Origin: Aldehydirespirator sp965205155
Lineage (GTDB): Bacteria > Actinomycetota > Acidimicrobiia > Acidimicrobiales > Aldehydirespiratoraceae
DNA: 64,000 bases
Reading direction: 5' to 3'
Assembly: GCA_965205155.1 (NCBI GenBank)
Contig: OZ242033.1
Coordinates: 3,224,001 to 3,288,000 of the forward strand
Shown here: in pieces, positions 7,690 to 16,505 of the stretch
How positions within the stretch are numbered: the stretch's first letter is position 1
How the letters are laid out: each line of letters opens with the position of its first letter
The notes under the pieces: generated by a model
The model's database searches: none
The model's input: only the letters and a program-made list of their open reading frames with translations
What the model was told of the DNA's origin: nothing
Made by a program: the position numbers and the translations under genes

Positions 7690-9066
7690 ATGTCCGCCGG
7701 AGATCCCACCCTGTTCGCCGGCGGAAGCGACTGGTCGCCCTCGTCCTGGAGGGCCAGGCCTGCTCTCCAGCAGCCGGCCTGGCCCGACGAGGCCGAACTC
7801 GAGCAGGCCACCAAGGCGCTGCGCGACCTGCCTCCGCTGGTGTTCGCCGGGGAGGCCCGCTCGCTGAGGAGCCACCTCGGGCGGGTAGCCAACGGTGAGG
7901 CGTTCCTGCTGCAGGCGGGCGACTGCGCGGAGTCGTTCGACTCCTCCGCCGACTCGATCCGGGACAAGCTGCGGGTCATCCTCCAGATGGCCATCGTGCT
8001 GACCTACTCGGGGGGCGTGCCACTGGTGAAGGTCGGCCGCATCGCGGGGCAGTTCGCCAAGCCGCGGTCGAGTCCGACCGAGACCAAGGGCGAGGTGGAG
8101 CTCACCTCGTTCCTCGGCCACATGGTCAACGACATCGGCTTCAGCGAGGCCGAGCGGCTGCCCGACCCGCGCCGCCTGCTGACCTCGTACCACCGGGCCG
8201 CGTCCACCCTCAACCTGCTGCGAGCCTTCACCCGGGGCGGCTACGCCGACCTGTCGAGGGTCGCCAGCTGGAACCGGGAGTTCGTGGCCACGTCACCCGC
8301 GGGCCGGCGCTACGCGCGCATGGCCGACGAGATAGACCGGGCCCTGCGGTTCATGACCGCGTGCGGGGTGACCACCAGCAACACCCCGCAGTTGCACGAG
8401 GTGGAGTTCTACACCAGCCACGAGGCCCTGGTGCTGGACTACGAGGAGGCCCTCACCCGCGAGGACTCCACCACCGGCGACTGGTACGACTGTTCGGCCC
8501 ACATGCTGTGGATCGGCGAGCGCACCCGCCAGCTCGACGGCGCCCACGTGGAGTTCCTGCGAGGCGTGCGCAACCCGCTGGGCTGCAAGATCGGGCCCAC
8601 CGCCACCGCCGACGAGGTGGTCGCATTGTGCGAGCTGCTCAACCCCCAGCGGGTACCCGGCCGGCTCACCCTCATCACCAGGATGGGGGCCGGAAAGATC
8701 GAGACCCTGCTGCCTCCGCTGCTGCGGGCCGTGCGCGACTCCGGGCACCCGGTGGCCTGGACTTGCGACCCGATGCACGGCAACACCTATACATCCACAT
8801 CGGGGCGAAAGACGCGCGACTTTGACGACGTGCTGGCCGAGATAAGCGGCTTCTTCGCGGCTCACCACGCCTGCGGCACCTGGCCCGGCGGGGTGCATGT
8901 GGAGCTGACGGGCGACGCCGTCACGGAGTGCATAGGGGGCGCCGACAAGATCCTCGACGCAGACTTGGAGCGAGCCTTCGAGACCCTGTGCGATCCCCGA
9001 CTCAACGGTCGCCAGTCGGTGGACCTCGCCTTCCGGGTGGCCGAGATGCTCTCCGGCGGGAACTGA
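7690..9066 (+). CDS. aroG: Class II 3-deoxy-7-phosphoheptulonate synthase
   Basis: 458 aa. It condenses phosphoenolpyruvate and erythrose 4-phosphate in the first step of aromatic amino acid synthesis. It is the plant/actinobacterial type II enzyme. Marker motifs are LQAGDCAESF (metal-binding Cys), LTSYHRAASTLNLLRAF, NPLGCKIGPTA, TCDPMHGNT and HVELTGDAVTECIGG. Full length for the family. It is 5 bp behind the sigma factor gene. Its stop is 3 bp from the convergent stop of the VWA gene. Confidence 0.96.
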   Translation: MSAGDPTLFAGGSDWSPSSWRARPALQQPAWPDEAELEQATKALRDLPPLVFAGEARSLRSHLGRVANGEAFLLQAGDCAESFDSSADSIRDKLRVILQMAIVLTYSGGVPLVKVGRIAGQFAKPRSSPTETKGEVELTSFLGHMVNDIGFSEAERLPDPRRLLTSYHRAASTLNLLRAFTRGGYADLSRVASWNREFVATSPAGRRYARMADEIDRALRFMTACGVTTSNTPQLHEVEFYTSHEALVLDYEEALTREDSTTGDWYDCSAHMLWIGERTRQLDGAHVEFLRGVRNPLGCKIGPTATADEVVALCELLNPQRVPGRLTLITRMGAGKIETLLPPLLRAVRDSGHPVAWTCDPMHGNTYTSTSGRKTRDFDDVLAEISGFFAAHHACGTWPGGVHVELTGDAVTECIGGADKILDADLERAFETLCDPRLNGRQSVDLAFRVAEMLSGGN

Positions 9067-9069
9067 CCC

Positions 9070-10527
9070 TCAGGCCAGGCGGTCTACGAACGCTTCGAGC
9101 TGGCGCAGGTTGCGCACCTCGAAGACGCCGTCGCAGTGGGGGGCGTACTCCCCCACGATCGAGTCGCCGGTGTCCCAGTAGCTGCGGGGCTCGGGGTTGA
9201 GCCAGAACACGTGGCGGGCCTTCTGCTGAAGGGCCTTGATGATCCAGCTCTCGGGTGCGTGGTAGTTGTTGCGGGCGTCGCCGAGGATCAGCACCGTGGT
9301 GCGGGGCCCGACGTCATTGGCGTAGTTGTCCCAGAACACGCCGAGGGCGTGGCCGTAGTCGGAGTGGCCGTCCACCCACACCACGTCGGCCTCGGTGTTG
9401 ACCCGGTGCACCGCCTCCGCGATGTCGTCGGTGCCCTCGAAGAAGCTGGTCACCTCGTCGAGGCCGTCGATGAACACGAACGACCGCACCTTGGAGAACT
9501 GGCTGGAGATGGCGTACACCAGGTGCAGCGTGAACCGGGCGAAGGCGGCCACCGAGCCCGACACGTCGGCCACCACCATGATGTCGGGCTTGTGGGGCCT
9601 CGGGTGGCGGAACTTCGGCTCAACCGGCACACCCCCGTAGGACAGGGAGTGGCGAACGGTGGAGCGGAAGTCGAGCGGCCCCGCCCGTCCGTGGCGGCGC
9701 TTGCGGACCAGCCTGGCGGCCAGCTTGCGGGTCAGCGGGTAGATGGCCTTGCGCAGGCTGGCCATCTCCTCGCGGGAGGCGTGCATGAAGTCGATGTCCG
9801 ACGGCAGCGGCTTGCGCAGGGTCTTGGCCATGGCCTCGACGCCCCGGTCGGCCACCAGCCGTCGCCGGATCTCGGCCTCGATCTGGCGTTTGAGCTCGGC
9901 GATGCGCAACTCGAACTCGTCGCGTCGCAATCGCAGGTCGAAGTCGTCGACGCCGCCCTCGGTGTGCTGTTCCGCGTCCATGAGACGCTCCAGCACACCT
10001 TCGAGGTCGAGGTTGCGCAGGGTGCGGTACAGGTAGTAGGTGCCTCCGACGGGACGGCCCGGCTCCATCCCCGCGTAGCGGCGCACCGCCTCGCGGGCCG
10101 CGGCGCGGAGCATCTCGGAGTCGCCCCGCATCAGCGCCCGGTAGAGCATCTCGGCCAGCTCCTCGGGGCTGAGCATGTCGCCGCCGGAGCCACGGTCGCC
10201 CTCGGCCCGGATCTCGCCGTCGGCCCCGTCGGCCTCGTCGAGATCCTCCGCGGCGATCTCGTACTGCGCGCCCCGCAGGGAGAAATACACCTCGAAGACG
10301 GTCTCGAAGGCCTTCCAGTGGGCCTGGTTCTTCACCAGCGTGGCCGCCAGGGCGTACTTGAAGGTCTCGCGGTCGGTGATGGGTACGTGCTTCACGGCCT
10401 CCATGGCGTCGAGGTTCTCGGTGAGGCTGGCGGGGATGCCGACAGCCCGCAGCTCCGCGATGAAGCCGTTGAGAAGGTCCAGGAGGGGGTCCCCCGCCTC
10501 GACCGGCAGTTCGGGCAGGCCGGTCAC
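9070..10527 (-). CDS. VWA-domain (CoxE-like) protein
   Basis: 485 aa. The C-terminal half is a von Willebrand A domain with a MIDAS motif (VVADVSGSVAAF, DxSxS) and later conserved segments (FVFIDGLDEVTSFFEG, VLILGDARNNYH). The N-terminal half is helical and charged (DUF58/CoxE style). In this family the protein works with a MoxR AAA+ ATPase as a chaperone pair that matures or remodels enzymes or membrane complexes. The MoxR gene lies directly upstream on the same strand, separated by repeat A3. I chose GTG at 10527 because GGGGGA lies 6 nt before it. The frame remains open upstream through the repeat, with an ATG at 10560 as alternative. Confidence 0.85.
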   Translation of the reverse strand: MTGLPELPVEAGDPLLDLLNGFIAELRAVGIPASLTENLDAMEAVKHVPITDRETFKYALAATLVKNQAHWKAFETVFEVYFSLRGAQYEIAAEDLDEADGADGEIRAEGDRGSGGDMLSPEELAEMLYRALMRGDSEMLRAAAREAVRRYAGMEPGRPVGGTYYLYRTLRNLDLEGVLERLMDAEQHTEGGVDDFDLRLRRDEFELRIAELKRQIEAEIRRRLVADRGVEAMAKTLRKPLPSDIDFMHASREEMASLRKAIYPLTRKLAARLVRKRRHGRAGPLDFRSTVRHSLSYGGVPVEPKFRHPRPHKPDIMVVADVSGSVAAFARFTLHLVYAISSQFSKVRSFVFIDGLDEVTSFFEGTDDIAEAVHRVNTEADVVWVDGHSDYGHALGVFWDNYANDVGPRTTVLILGDARNNYHAPESWIIKALQQKARHVFWLNPEPRSYWDTGDSIVGEYAPHCDGVFEVRNLRQLEAFVDRLA

Positions 10528-10559
10528 GGCGAGTCCCCCAGACCTCGCGGTCTCCCGCA

Positions 10560-10650
10560 TCCCGCTCTTGTTCGCTGCGCTCACGGGCCGCTCGGGCCAC
10601 GGCCTCGCCCGTATGGGCCGGACTCGCGCACCATTTCGCTCGGCCTCTAG
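10560..10650 (-). repeat. Interspersed 3'-end element, copy A3
   Basis: Lies between the MoxR gene and its VWA partner, in their sense. Its left block (CTAGAGGCCGAG in gene sense) contains the MoxR stop codon TAG at 10647-10649. It separates two genes that normally overlap or abut. Confidence 0.85.
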
Positions 10651-11528
10651 GGCTCGATGCCCTCGACGGTCGCCAGTTCCTTGTTCGCCTTGGCGATGTC
10701 GCTCTGGTACTTCAGCAGGATGTTCACCGTGTCGGCGGCGACATCGGCGTCGACGTGCTGCACGCCCAGCAGGACCAGCGTGCGGGCCCAGTCGAGGGTC
10801 TCCGACACCGACGGCGGCTTCTTCAGTTCCAGCCGGCGGATGGAGCGGACCACCCGGGCCACCTGGTCGGCCAGGTTCTCGGCGATGTCGGGAACCTTGG
10901 CCAGCACGATCTCCTTCTCCCGCTCCATCGTCGGGTAGTCGATGTGGAGATACAGGCAGCGCCGTTTGAGGGCCTCGCTCAGCTCGCGGGTGTTGTTGGA
11001 GGTCAGGAACACCAGCGGCACCTGCAGCGCCTCCATGGTGCCCAACTCCGGGATCGAGACCTGGTACTCGCTGAGGATCTCCAGCAGCAGGGCCTCGGTC
11101 TCGACCTCCACCCGGTCGACCTCGTCGATCAGGAGCACGATCGGATCGACGGCTCTGATCGCCTCCAGCAGGGGCCGGGTCAGCAGGAACTCGTCGGAGA
11201 AGATGTCGTCCGAGACCTCGTCCCAGCCCACGTCCGCGTCGCGCTCGGTCTGGATCCGCAGCAGCTGCTTCTTGTAGTTCCACTCGTACAGCGCCTTGGC
11301 CTCGTCGAGGCCCTCATAGCACTGCAGGCGGATCAGGCGGCTGCCCGTCATCTCGGCCACGCTCTTGGCCAGCTGGGTCTTGCCGGTTCCGGCCGGGCCC
11401 TCGACGAGCACCGGCTTGTCGAGCCGGTCGGCCAGGTAGACGACCCCGGCCAGGCCGGAGTCGCAGAGGTAGTCGACCTTGTGGAGGTCCTGTTGGACCG
11501 CGTCGACGTCAGTGAAGCGATGCGACAT
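10647..11528 (-). CDS. MoxR-family AAA+ ATPase
   Basis: 293 aa. Walker A is GPAGTGKTQLAKSVAE (about residues 43-58), Walker B is VLLIDEVDRVE, and the sensor region is VFLTSNNTRELSEALKRRC. The C-terminal lid ends VEGIEP. MoxR ATPases act with VWA proteins, here the next gene downstream, to activate or assemble metalloenzymes. The target cannot be named since no cofactor enzyme lies next to the pair. ATG at 11528 opens directly on the conserved N-terminus (MSHRFTDVDAVQQDLHKV). Confidence 0.9.
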   Translation of the reverse strand: MSHRFTDVDAVQQDLHKVDYLCDSGLAGVVYLADRLDKPVLVEGPAGTGKTQLAKSVAEMTGSRLIRLQCYEGLDEAKALYEWNYKKQLLRIQTERDADVGWDEVSDDIFSDEFLLTRPLLEAIRAVDPIVLLIDEVDRVEVETEALLLEILSEYQVSIPELGTMEALQVPLVFLTSNNTRELSEALKRRCLYLHIDYPTMEREKEIVLAKVPDIAENLADQVARVVRSIRRLELKKPPSVSETLDWARTLVLLGVQHVDADVAADTVNILLKYQSDIAKANKELATVEGIEP

Positions 11529-11545
11529 GGCAGCAAACCCTAGAA

Positions 11546-11646
11546 CCCGCTCTTGTTCGCTGCGCTCACGGGCCGCTCGGGCCACGGCCTCGCTGAGCGC
11601 CGCGCCAGAATCCGCATCGATCGCCTCCTACCCGCTCGGCCTCTAG
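11546..11646 (-). repeat. Interspersed 3'-end element, copy A4
   Basis: Follows the proA stop (11654) in the sense of proA and ends just before the MoxR start. Both conserved ends are present. The variable middle is longer and unrelated to that of A1 or A3. Confidence 0.82.
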
Positions 11647-11653
11647 CTGTCGA

Positions 11654-12961
11654 TCAGCGGACGTGGCCTTCGCCGCGCACGACGAACTTGAGGGTGGTGA
11701 GCTGGTCGAGTCCCATCGGCCCGCGAGCGTGGAGCTTCTGGGTGCTGATGCCGATCTCGGCCCCGAACCCGAACTCCTCGCCGTCCACGAATCGGGTGGA
11801 GGCGTTGACGAGCACTGCCGCGGCGTCGACCTGCTTGGTGAACCGGTCGGCCGCCGCGAGATCAGAGGTGATGATGGTCTCGGAGTGGCCTGATCCGTTG
11901 TCGTTCACATGGGCGATGGCCTCGTCGAGTGTGTCCACCACCCTCACCGACATCTTCAGGTCCAGGAACTCGGTGGCGTGGTCGGCGTCGGTCGCCTCCC
12001 CCATCGACGGCACGGACTGGCGGGCCCGCTCGTCGCCGAGCATCTCCACCCCGTCCAGCGCGGCCGCGGCCCGGGGCAGGAACTCTGCCGCCACCGCGGA
12101 GTGGACCACCAGTGACTCCAGCGCGTTGCACACTCCCGGCCGCTGGGTCTTGCCGTTGACGACGATGTTGAGGGCGATGTCGAGGTCGGCGGAGGCGTCC
12201 ACATAGGCGTGGCAGTTGCCGGCCCCGTCGATGACGACGGGCACGGTGGCGTGCTCCAGCACGGACTCGATGAGCGACGGCCCGCCCCGGGGGATCAGGC
12301 AGTCGATGTAGTCGTTCTGCTGCATGAACTCCACCGCCGCAGCCCGCGAGGTGTCCTCCACCAGTACGAGGGCGTCGGCGGGCAGGCCGGCCGACGATAT
12401 GGCCTCGCGGATGGCGGCCGCGATGGCCAGGTTGGAATCGATGGCCGATGACGAGCCCCGCAGGAAGGCGGAGTTGCCCGACTTGAGGCAGAGGCCGGCC
12501 GCGTCCGAGGTGACGTTGGGACGGCTCTCGTAGATGATGGCGACCACGCCCAGGGGAACCCGCAGCCTCTCGATGCGCAGACCGTTGGGCCTCACCCAGC
12601 CATCGGCCACCTCGCCCACGGGGTCGGGCCGGGCCGCTATCTGCCTGAGTCCGCCGGCCATGGCGTCGATCCGGGCGGTCGACAGCCGGAGGCGGTCGAC
12701 GAGCGGAGCCGGGGTGCCGCCGGCGATGGCACGCTCAACGTCGATGTCGTTGGCAGCGCAGATCTGGTCGGCTCGGGTCACCAGCAGGTCGGCCGCAGCG
12801 TGCAGGGCGGCGTCCTTGACTGCGGTGGATGCCGCGGCCATCGCCCTGGAGGCAGTCTTGGCCCGGGCAGCCAGCTCAGCCACCGGCGTCGGCTGGGACT
12901 CGGGCACGGACTCGGTGACGGGAGCGGCTGACGGCATGACGGTGGTTGCAGCGCTGCTCAT
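11654..12961 (-). CDS. proA: Gamma-glutamyl phosphate reductase
   Basis: 435 aa. NADPH-dependent second step of proline synthesis. It is an aldehyde-dehydrogenase-fold enzyme whose catalytic Cys lies in QRPGVCNALE. Other family segments are VIYESRPNVTSDAAGLCLKS, NDYIDCLIPRGG and VNASTRFVDGEEFGFGAEIG. About 20 Ser/Thr/Pro-rich residues precede the conserved start, so the true start may be internal. proA normally follows proB directly; here proB lies about 18 kb away on the same strand with murJ, pspA and the island in between. Confidence 0.95.
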   Translation of the reverse strand: MSSAATTVMPSAAPVTESVPESQPTPVAELAARAKTASRAMAAASTAVKDAALHAAADLLVTRADQICAANDIDVERAIAGGTPAPLVDRLRLSTARIDAMAGGLRQIAARPDPVGEVADGWVRPNGLRIERLRVPLGVVAIIYESRPNVTSDAAGLCLKSGNSAFLRGSSSAIDSNLAIAAAIREAISSAGLPADALVLVEDTSRAAAVEFMQQNDYIDCLIPRGGPSLIESVLEHATVPVVIDGAGNCHAYVDASADLDIALNIVVNGKTQRPGVCNALESLVVHSAVAAEFLPRAAAALDGVEMLGDERARQSVPSMGEATDADHATEFLDLKMSVRVVDTLDEAIAHVNDNGSGHSETIITSDLAAADRFTKQVDAAAVLVNASTRFVDGEEFGFGAEIGISTQKLHARGPMGLDQLTTLKFVVRGEGHVR

Positions 12962-13023
12962 CGTCTCAGGCTATAGGGGCAGGGCGACTAGCCTCGCCAC
13001 GCAAGTGCGTTGGACTGCGACCA

Positions 13024-14709
13024 GTGACTGAACCTGGGCGCCCTCGCCGGGCTTCGGGCTCGGTGATGGTGGCGCTGGGCATCGCCGCCAGCCGTCTGGC
13101 CGGCCTGGGCCGCGAGACGGTCGCTTCCCGGCTGCTGGGCAACACCGCGGCCGGAGACGCCTTCGCGGTGGCCATGCGCATTCCGAACATGCTCCAGAAC
13201 CTGCTCGGAGAGGGCGTGCTGTCAGCCAGTTTCGTGCCCGTGTACAGCCGCATGCTCGACGACGGTGCCCGCGACGGGGACAGCCGCACCGATCCCGGCC
13301 AGGTGGCAGGGGCGGTGGCGGCCGCGCTCATGGTTGTCGTGGGGCTGTCGGTCGCCCTGATCGTCACGCTGGCCCGTCCCATCACCTTCGTGCTGGCGCC
13401 CGGGCTGACGGACGACCGTTTCGATCTGGCCGTCTCGCTGGTGCGCATCACCGCGCTGGGCACTGGGTTCGCGGTGCTGTCGGCGTGGTGCCTCGGGGTG
13501 CTCAACAGCCACCGGCGCTTCTTCGTGTCCTACGCGGCCCCGGTTCTGTGGAACGCAGTGCAGGTCGGGGCGCTGGTAGTGGCCTGGATCCTGGCCTTCG
13601 ACCTCGACGGGGTGGCCCGAGCCCTGGCCTGGGGCGTGGCCGGCGGAGGGCTGGCCCAGTTGCTGGTGCAACTGCCGCTCACCGTGCGCCTGGCCCGGGG
13701 ACTGCGGCTGCGATGGATGCGGGGCCATCCCGGCCTGCGGGAGATCCGGCGCCGGTTCGGTCCCGCGGTGCTGGGCCGCGGCGTGGTGCAGGTGTCGGCG
13801 TACGTCGACCTGGTGCTGGCGTCGCTGCTGGCCACGGGCGCCATGGCGGCCCTGTACCGGGGCCAGATCCTCTACATGCTTCCCGTGAGCCTGTTCGCCA
13901 TGAGCGTGGCCGCCGCCGAACTGCCGGAGATGTCGCGCCAGGCCGACGATCCGGTCGCGCTGGCCACCCGTTCCCGGTCCGCTATGCGCAAGGTCGCCTT
14001 CTGGATGCTGCTGGCCGCCGCGGTGTACATCGCGGCCGGCGACCTGGTGGTGGGTCTGCTGTTCCAGGGCGGCGTGTTCTCGGAGGCCGACACTGTGCTG
14101 GTGTGGTTCGTGGTCGGGGCCTACGCGCTCGGACTGCCGGCCACCGGCCTGAGCCGGGTGCTGCAGAACGTCTGCTACGCCCGGGGGGACACGGCCGGTC
14201 CGGCCGGGATCGCCGCGGTCCGGGTGGCGGTGGCCGCCGCGGTCGGCATGGTCGTGATGTTCCCCCTCGACCGCGTCGTGGTGAGCGGTGACCGGCTGCT
14301 CAGCGCCGCCGAGGGCATCGGACTGGCATGGGCGTTGCCTGAAGCCGAGCGAGCGCTGGGCGACGTGGTGCGGTTGGGCGCAGTGGGCCTGGCTCTGGGG
14401 TCGGCCGTGGCGGCGTGGACCGAGATCGTCCTGCTCGCCCGCCGGCTCCGCACCGAGGAGGCGGTCCGTTCGGCTCTGGGTGCTCCGGCTACGGCCGCGG
14501 CGGTTGCCTTCGCCGCGACCGCCGCGCTCAAGGTCCTGATCGGCGGTTGGCCCCTGCTCCTGTCGGCCCCCGTAGCGGCCGCGTTCGCCGTGGGCGTGTA
14601 CACGGTGGTCGCCTACCGCCGCGGCGTCGCCGAGGCCCACCTGCTGCTCCAGCCGGCCCGCCGGATCATCTGGCAGCGCCGCGACCAGTCGGGCTCAGAG
14701 GCCGAGTGA
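13024..14709 (+). CDS. murJ: Lipid II flippase MurJ (MviN family)
   Basis: About 561 aa and highly hydrophobic, with roughly 14 membrane segments. It flips lipid II across the membrane for peptidoglycan synthesis. MviN-family features include ASRLAGLGRETVASRLLGNT near the N-terminus, RIPNMLQNLLGEGVLSASFV, and the charged SAMRKVAF loop. GTG at 13024 is the best start, since the conserved SVMVALGIAASR follows about 14 residues later. The gene is divergent from proA. Its stop lies inside repeat A5. No pseudokinase domain like that of mycobacterial MurJ is present. Confidence 0.92.
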   Translation: MTEPGRPRRASGSVMVALGIAASRLAGLGRETVASRLLGNTAAGDAFAVAMRIPNMLQNLLGEGVLSASFVPVYSRMLDDGARDGDSRTDPGQVAGAVAAALMVVVGLSVALIVTLARPITFVLAPGLTDDRFDLAVSLVRITALGTGFAVLSAWCLGVLNSHRRFFVSYAAPVLWNAVQVGALVVAWILAFDLDGVARALAWGVAGGGLAQLLVQLPLTVRLARGLRLRWMRGHPGLREIRRRFGPAVLGRGVVQVSAYVDLVLASLLATGAMAALYRGQILYMLPVSLFAMSVAAAELPEMSRQADDPVALATRSRSAMRKVAFWMLLAAAVYIAAGDLVVGLLFQGGVFSEADTVLVWFVVGAYALGLPATGLSRVLQNVCYARGDTAGPAGIAAVRVAVAAAVGMVVMFPLDRVVVSGDRLLSAAEGIGLAWALPEAERALGDVVRLGAVGLALGSAVAAWTEIVLLARRLRTEEAVRSALGAPATAAAVAFAATAALKVLIGGWPLLLSAPVAAAFAVGVYTVVAYRRGVAEAHLLLQPARRIIWQRRDQSGSEAE

Positions 14710-14782
14710 TAGGCGCATGAATCCGGCCATACGGGCGAGGCCGTGGCCCGAGCGGCCCGTGAGCGCAGCGAACAGGAGCGGA
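14697..14782 (+). repeat. Interspersed 3'-end element, copy A5
   Basis: Begins in the last codons of murJ, so the AGAGGCCGAG block encodes its final residues (SEAE). It runs downstream in murJ sense. The core ends in AACAGGAGCGGA. Confidence 0.85.
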
Positions 14783-14835
14783 GGTACAGCGCCACTGGAC
14801 TCCCGCCCCGCCGCTGAGGAAGTAGGGTTATCCAC

Positions 14836-15606
14836 ATGTGGAAGCTCCTAAAGCGCCGCTGGAAGTACCTGACCGCCCGGCTGGCCGGCCGGCTCGAGGA
14901 GAGTGCCGACCCCAAGATCCAGCTTGAGCAGGCCCTTGAGGAGGCCCGCGAGCAGCATCGACGGCTCAAGGACCAGGCGGCCAACGTCATCGCCAACCAC
15001 AAGCAGACCGAGATCCGGCTCAACCGGTCTCTCTCCGAGTTGGAGAGGGTCAACCGCAACGCCCGCCAGGCGATCTTGATGGCCGAGGAGGCCGCCCAGT
15101 CCGGCGATGAGGCCAAGACGGCGTCCTACACGAATGCGGCCGAGCAGTTGGCCGGCCGGCTCATCACCCTCGAGGAGGAGATCGAGAGCCTGAAGAGCCT
15201 CCTGTTCCAGACATCCGAGGCCGCCGACCAGGCCAAGGCCGCGGTGTCGCAGAACGCGCTGAGCCTCCAGGAGAAGCTCAGCGAGCGCCAGAAGCTGCTC
15301 GGACAACTCGATCAGGCCCGCATGCAGGAGCAGATGAACGAGGCCATGAGCACCCTGTCGGAGGCAGTGGGCGAGGATGTGCCCACCCTGGCCGAGGTCC
15401 GGGACAAGATCGAGGCCCGCTACGCCAAAGCCAAGGGCGCGGCCGAACTGGTCGAGGAAGAAAGCACCGAGGGCCGGATGCTGGAGATCGAGGCGGCGGC
15501 CCGCAACCAGGAGGCCAAGGCCAGACTCACCCAGATTCGCGAGCAACTCGGGATCGAGGCCTCAGCCCCGCAGGAGATCCCGCAGTCCACCACCAGCGAG
15601 GACTGA
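14836..15606 (+). CDS. pspA: PspA/IM30 family protein
   Basis: 256 aa and almost entirely charged alpha-helical coiled coil from about residue 20 to 235. PspA/Vipp1-type proteins bind stressed membranes and protect them. The N-terminus (MWKLLKRRWKYLTARLAG) is a basic amphipathic helix, the expected membrane-contact element. The stretch SADPKIQLEQALEEAREQH is typical of the family. The tail is Ser/Thr-rich. No PspF- or PspBC-type partner is next to it. It is convergent with the DUF4160 gene. Confidence 0.88.
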   Translation: MWKLLKRRWKYLTARLAGRLEESADPKIQLEQALEEAREQHRRLKDQAANVIANHKQTEIRLNRSLSELERVNRNARQAILMAEEAAQSGDEAKTASYTNAAEQLAGRLITLEEEIESLKSLLFQTSEAADQAKAAVSQNALSLQEKLSERQKLLGQLDQARMQEQMNEAMSTLSEAVGEDVPTLAEVRDKIEARYAKAKGAAELVEEESTEGRMLEIEAAARNQEAKARLTQIREQLGIEASAPQEIPQSTTSED

Positions 15607-15629
15607 AACCCAACACTCTCGGGCGTTTC
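15605..15629. terminator. Candidate bidirectional hairpin between convergent genes
   Basis: GAAAC (15605-15609) pairs with GTTTC (15625-15629), extended by CC/GG pairs. It lies in the 42-bp gap between the pspA stop and the DUF4160 stop. There is no clear U tract, so the call is tentative. Confidence 0.3.
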
Positions 15630-15648
15630 GAATCGGTATGGATCGCGG

Positions 15649-15909
15649 TCACTCCAGGGGAGCAATCTTGCCGGGGTCCCGACGGCGCTCCGCTCGGCGC
15701 CAGGCCTCTTCGAGTTCGCGGCGGTGGTGCTCGGCCCATTCGGCAACCATGCGCTCGGCCCTCGTCGGCAGACGGCCATCCGTGACCTGGAGATCCGCGA
15801 TGCGCACGGTGGCCTTGTGGCCGCCGTACTCGGCATGAAAGTGCGGCGGCCGGTGGTCCCGGAAGTACATCCGGATCACGATGCCGTAGAAGCGGCAGAT
15901 CTCAGGCAA
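15649..15909 (-). CDS. DUF4160 protein (TA-like pair member)
   Basis: 86 aa from a TTG start at 15909. The DUF4160 signature is intact: PEICRFYGIVIRMYFRD followed by HRPPHFHAEYGGHKATV. The function of DUF4160 is not established. It usually occurs as the partner of a DUF2442 gene, and the pair is often listed as toxin-antitoxin-like. Here the TTG start overlaps the DUF2442 stop by 8 bp, so the two are coupled. TTG is the only sensible start because the conserved sequence begins at once and the frame upstream belongs to the neighbour. Confidence 0.8.
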   Translation of the reverse strand: MPEICRFYGIVIRMYFRDHRPPHFHAEYGGHKATVRIADLQVTDGRLPTRAERMVAEWAEHHRRELEEAWRRAERRRDPGKIAPLE

Positions 15910-16201
15910 TCGCAGCGTCCCGCAGCCGCGGGAACAGATCCTCGGGAGCCATCCCCGTGATCTCCAGGTACAGCGCATCGCCGCACATGTCGATGTCGTC
16001 GCTCCAGGCGATCGAGCCGGCGGGACCGAGCTGAACGCCGGCGAAGAACGAGTGATCCTCCCAGGCGGCGAACACGCCGTCGCCGGCCAGGTCCGACAGG
16101 TCAACCTCGCCCTCGACCCCGTCGTCATAACGAAGCAAGATCCGGTATGGCTCCAAGGCGCGCACCTCAATGGGCACGGGCGTTCTGTCGCTTCGAGACA
16201 T
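15902..16201 (-). CDS. DUF2442 protein (TA-like pair member)
   Basis: 99 aa. Pattern typical of DUF2442: IEVRALEPYRILLRYDDG, EVDLSDLAG, WSDDIDMCGDALYLEITG. Small, soluble, no membrane segment. It is first in a two-gene operon with DUF4160. Toxin-antitoxin function is only a hypothesis for this family. The pair sits immediately left of the defence-like island, divergent from it, and may be part of the same accessory region. Confidence 0.8.
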   Translation of the reverse strand: MSRSDRTPVPIEVRALEPYRILLRYDDGVEGEVDLSDLAGDGVFAAWEDHSFFAGVQLGPAGSIAWSDDIDMCGDALYLEITGMAPEDLFPRLRDAAIA

Positions 16202-16505
16202 GAGAACAGTCTATCTTCCGCCGGCCCCGCGCCAGAACGGCCAGCCGGATGACCAACCGGTTGCTCAACAGTCCCCTCCAGCGGCTGTCCGGGTAGGTCG
16301 CGTCGCCGCCGACGCTCCGGCGGACCCTGGACGCCGCGCAGGCCCGCCTCGAGCAGACCGGCGCGGCGCGGGCGCAGGTCCGCCACCGCGCAGGCCCGCC
16401 TCGTGTCACACGGACGCGCGACCATAGGTTGACGAACTGGCGGCGGACATCCGAGGATGATCGCCCTAGCGTTGCCCATGGTGGGCTTCACGGGAGCACA
16501 ATCGG
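16202..16505. other. Intergenic gap left of the island, with an 18-bp direct repeat
   Basis: 304 bp separates the divergent DUF2442 gene and island gene 1. It holds no convincing gene. The 18-mer CCGCGCAGGCCCGCCTCG occurs at 16334-16351 and again at 16386-16403. The right end should contain the island's promoter; a GGGAG ribosome site lies 9 nt before the GTG at 16506. The GC-rich left part could be decayed coding sequence. Confidence 0.5.

Noticed and set aside
9070..11283. A single long frame joining the VWA gene to part of the MoxR region
   Set aside because: Upstream of about 10,527 the frame runs through repeat A3 and out of frame across MoxR. It is two genes, not a fusion.
16202..16505. 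A small gene in the gap left of the island
   Set aside because: Candidate frames are short, without ribosome sites or recognisable sequence.
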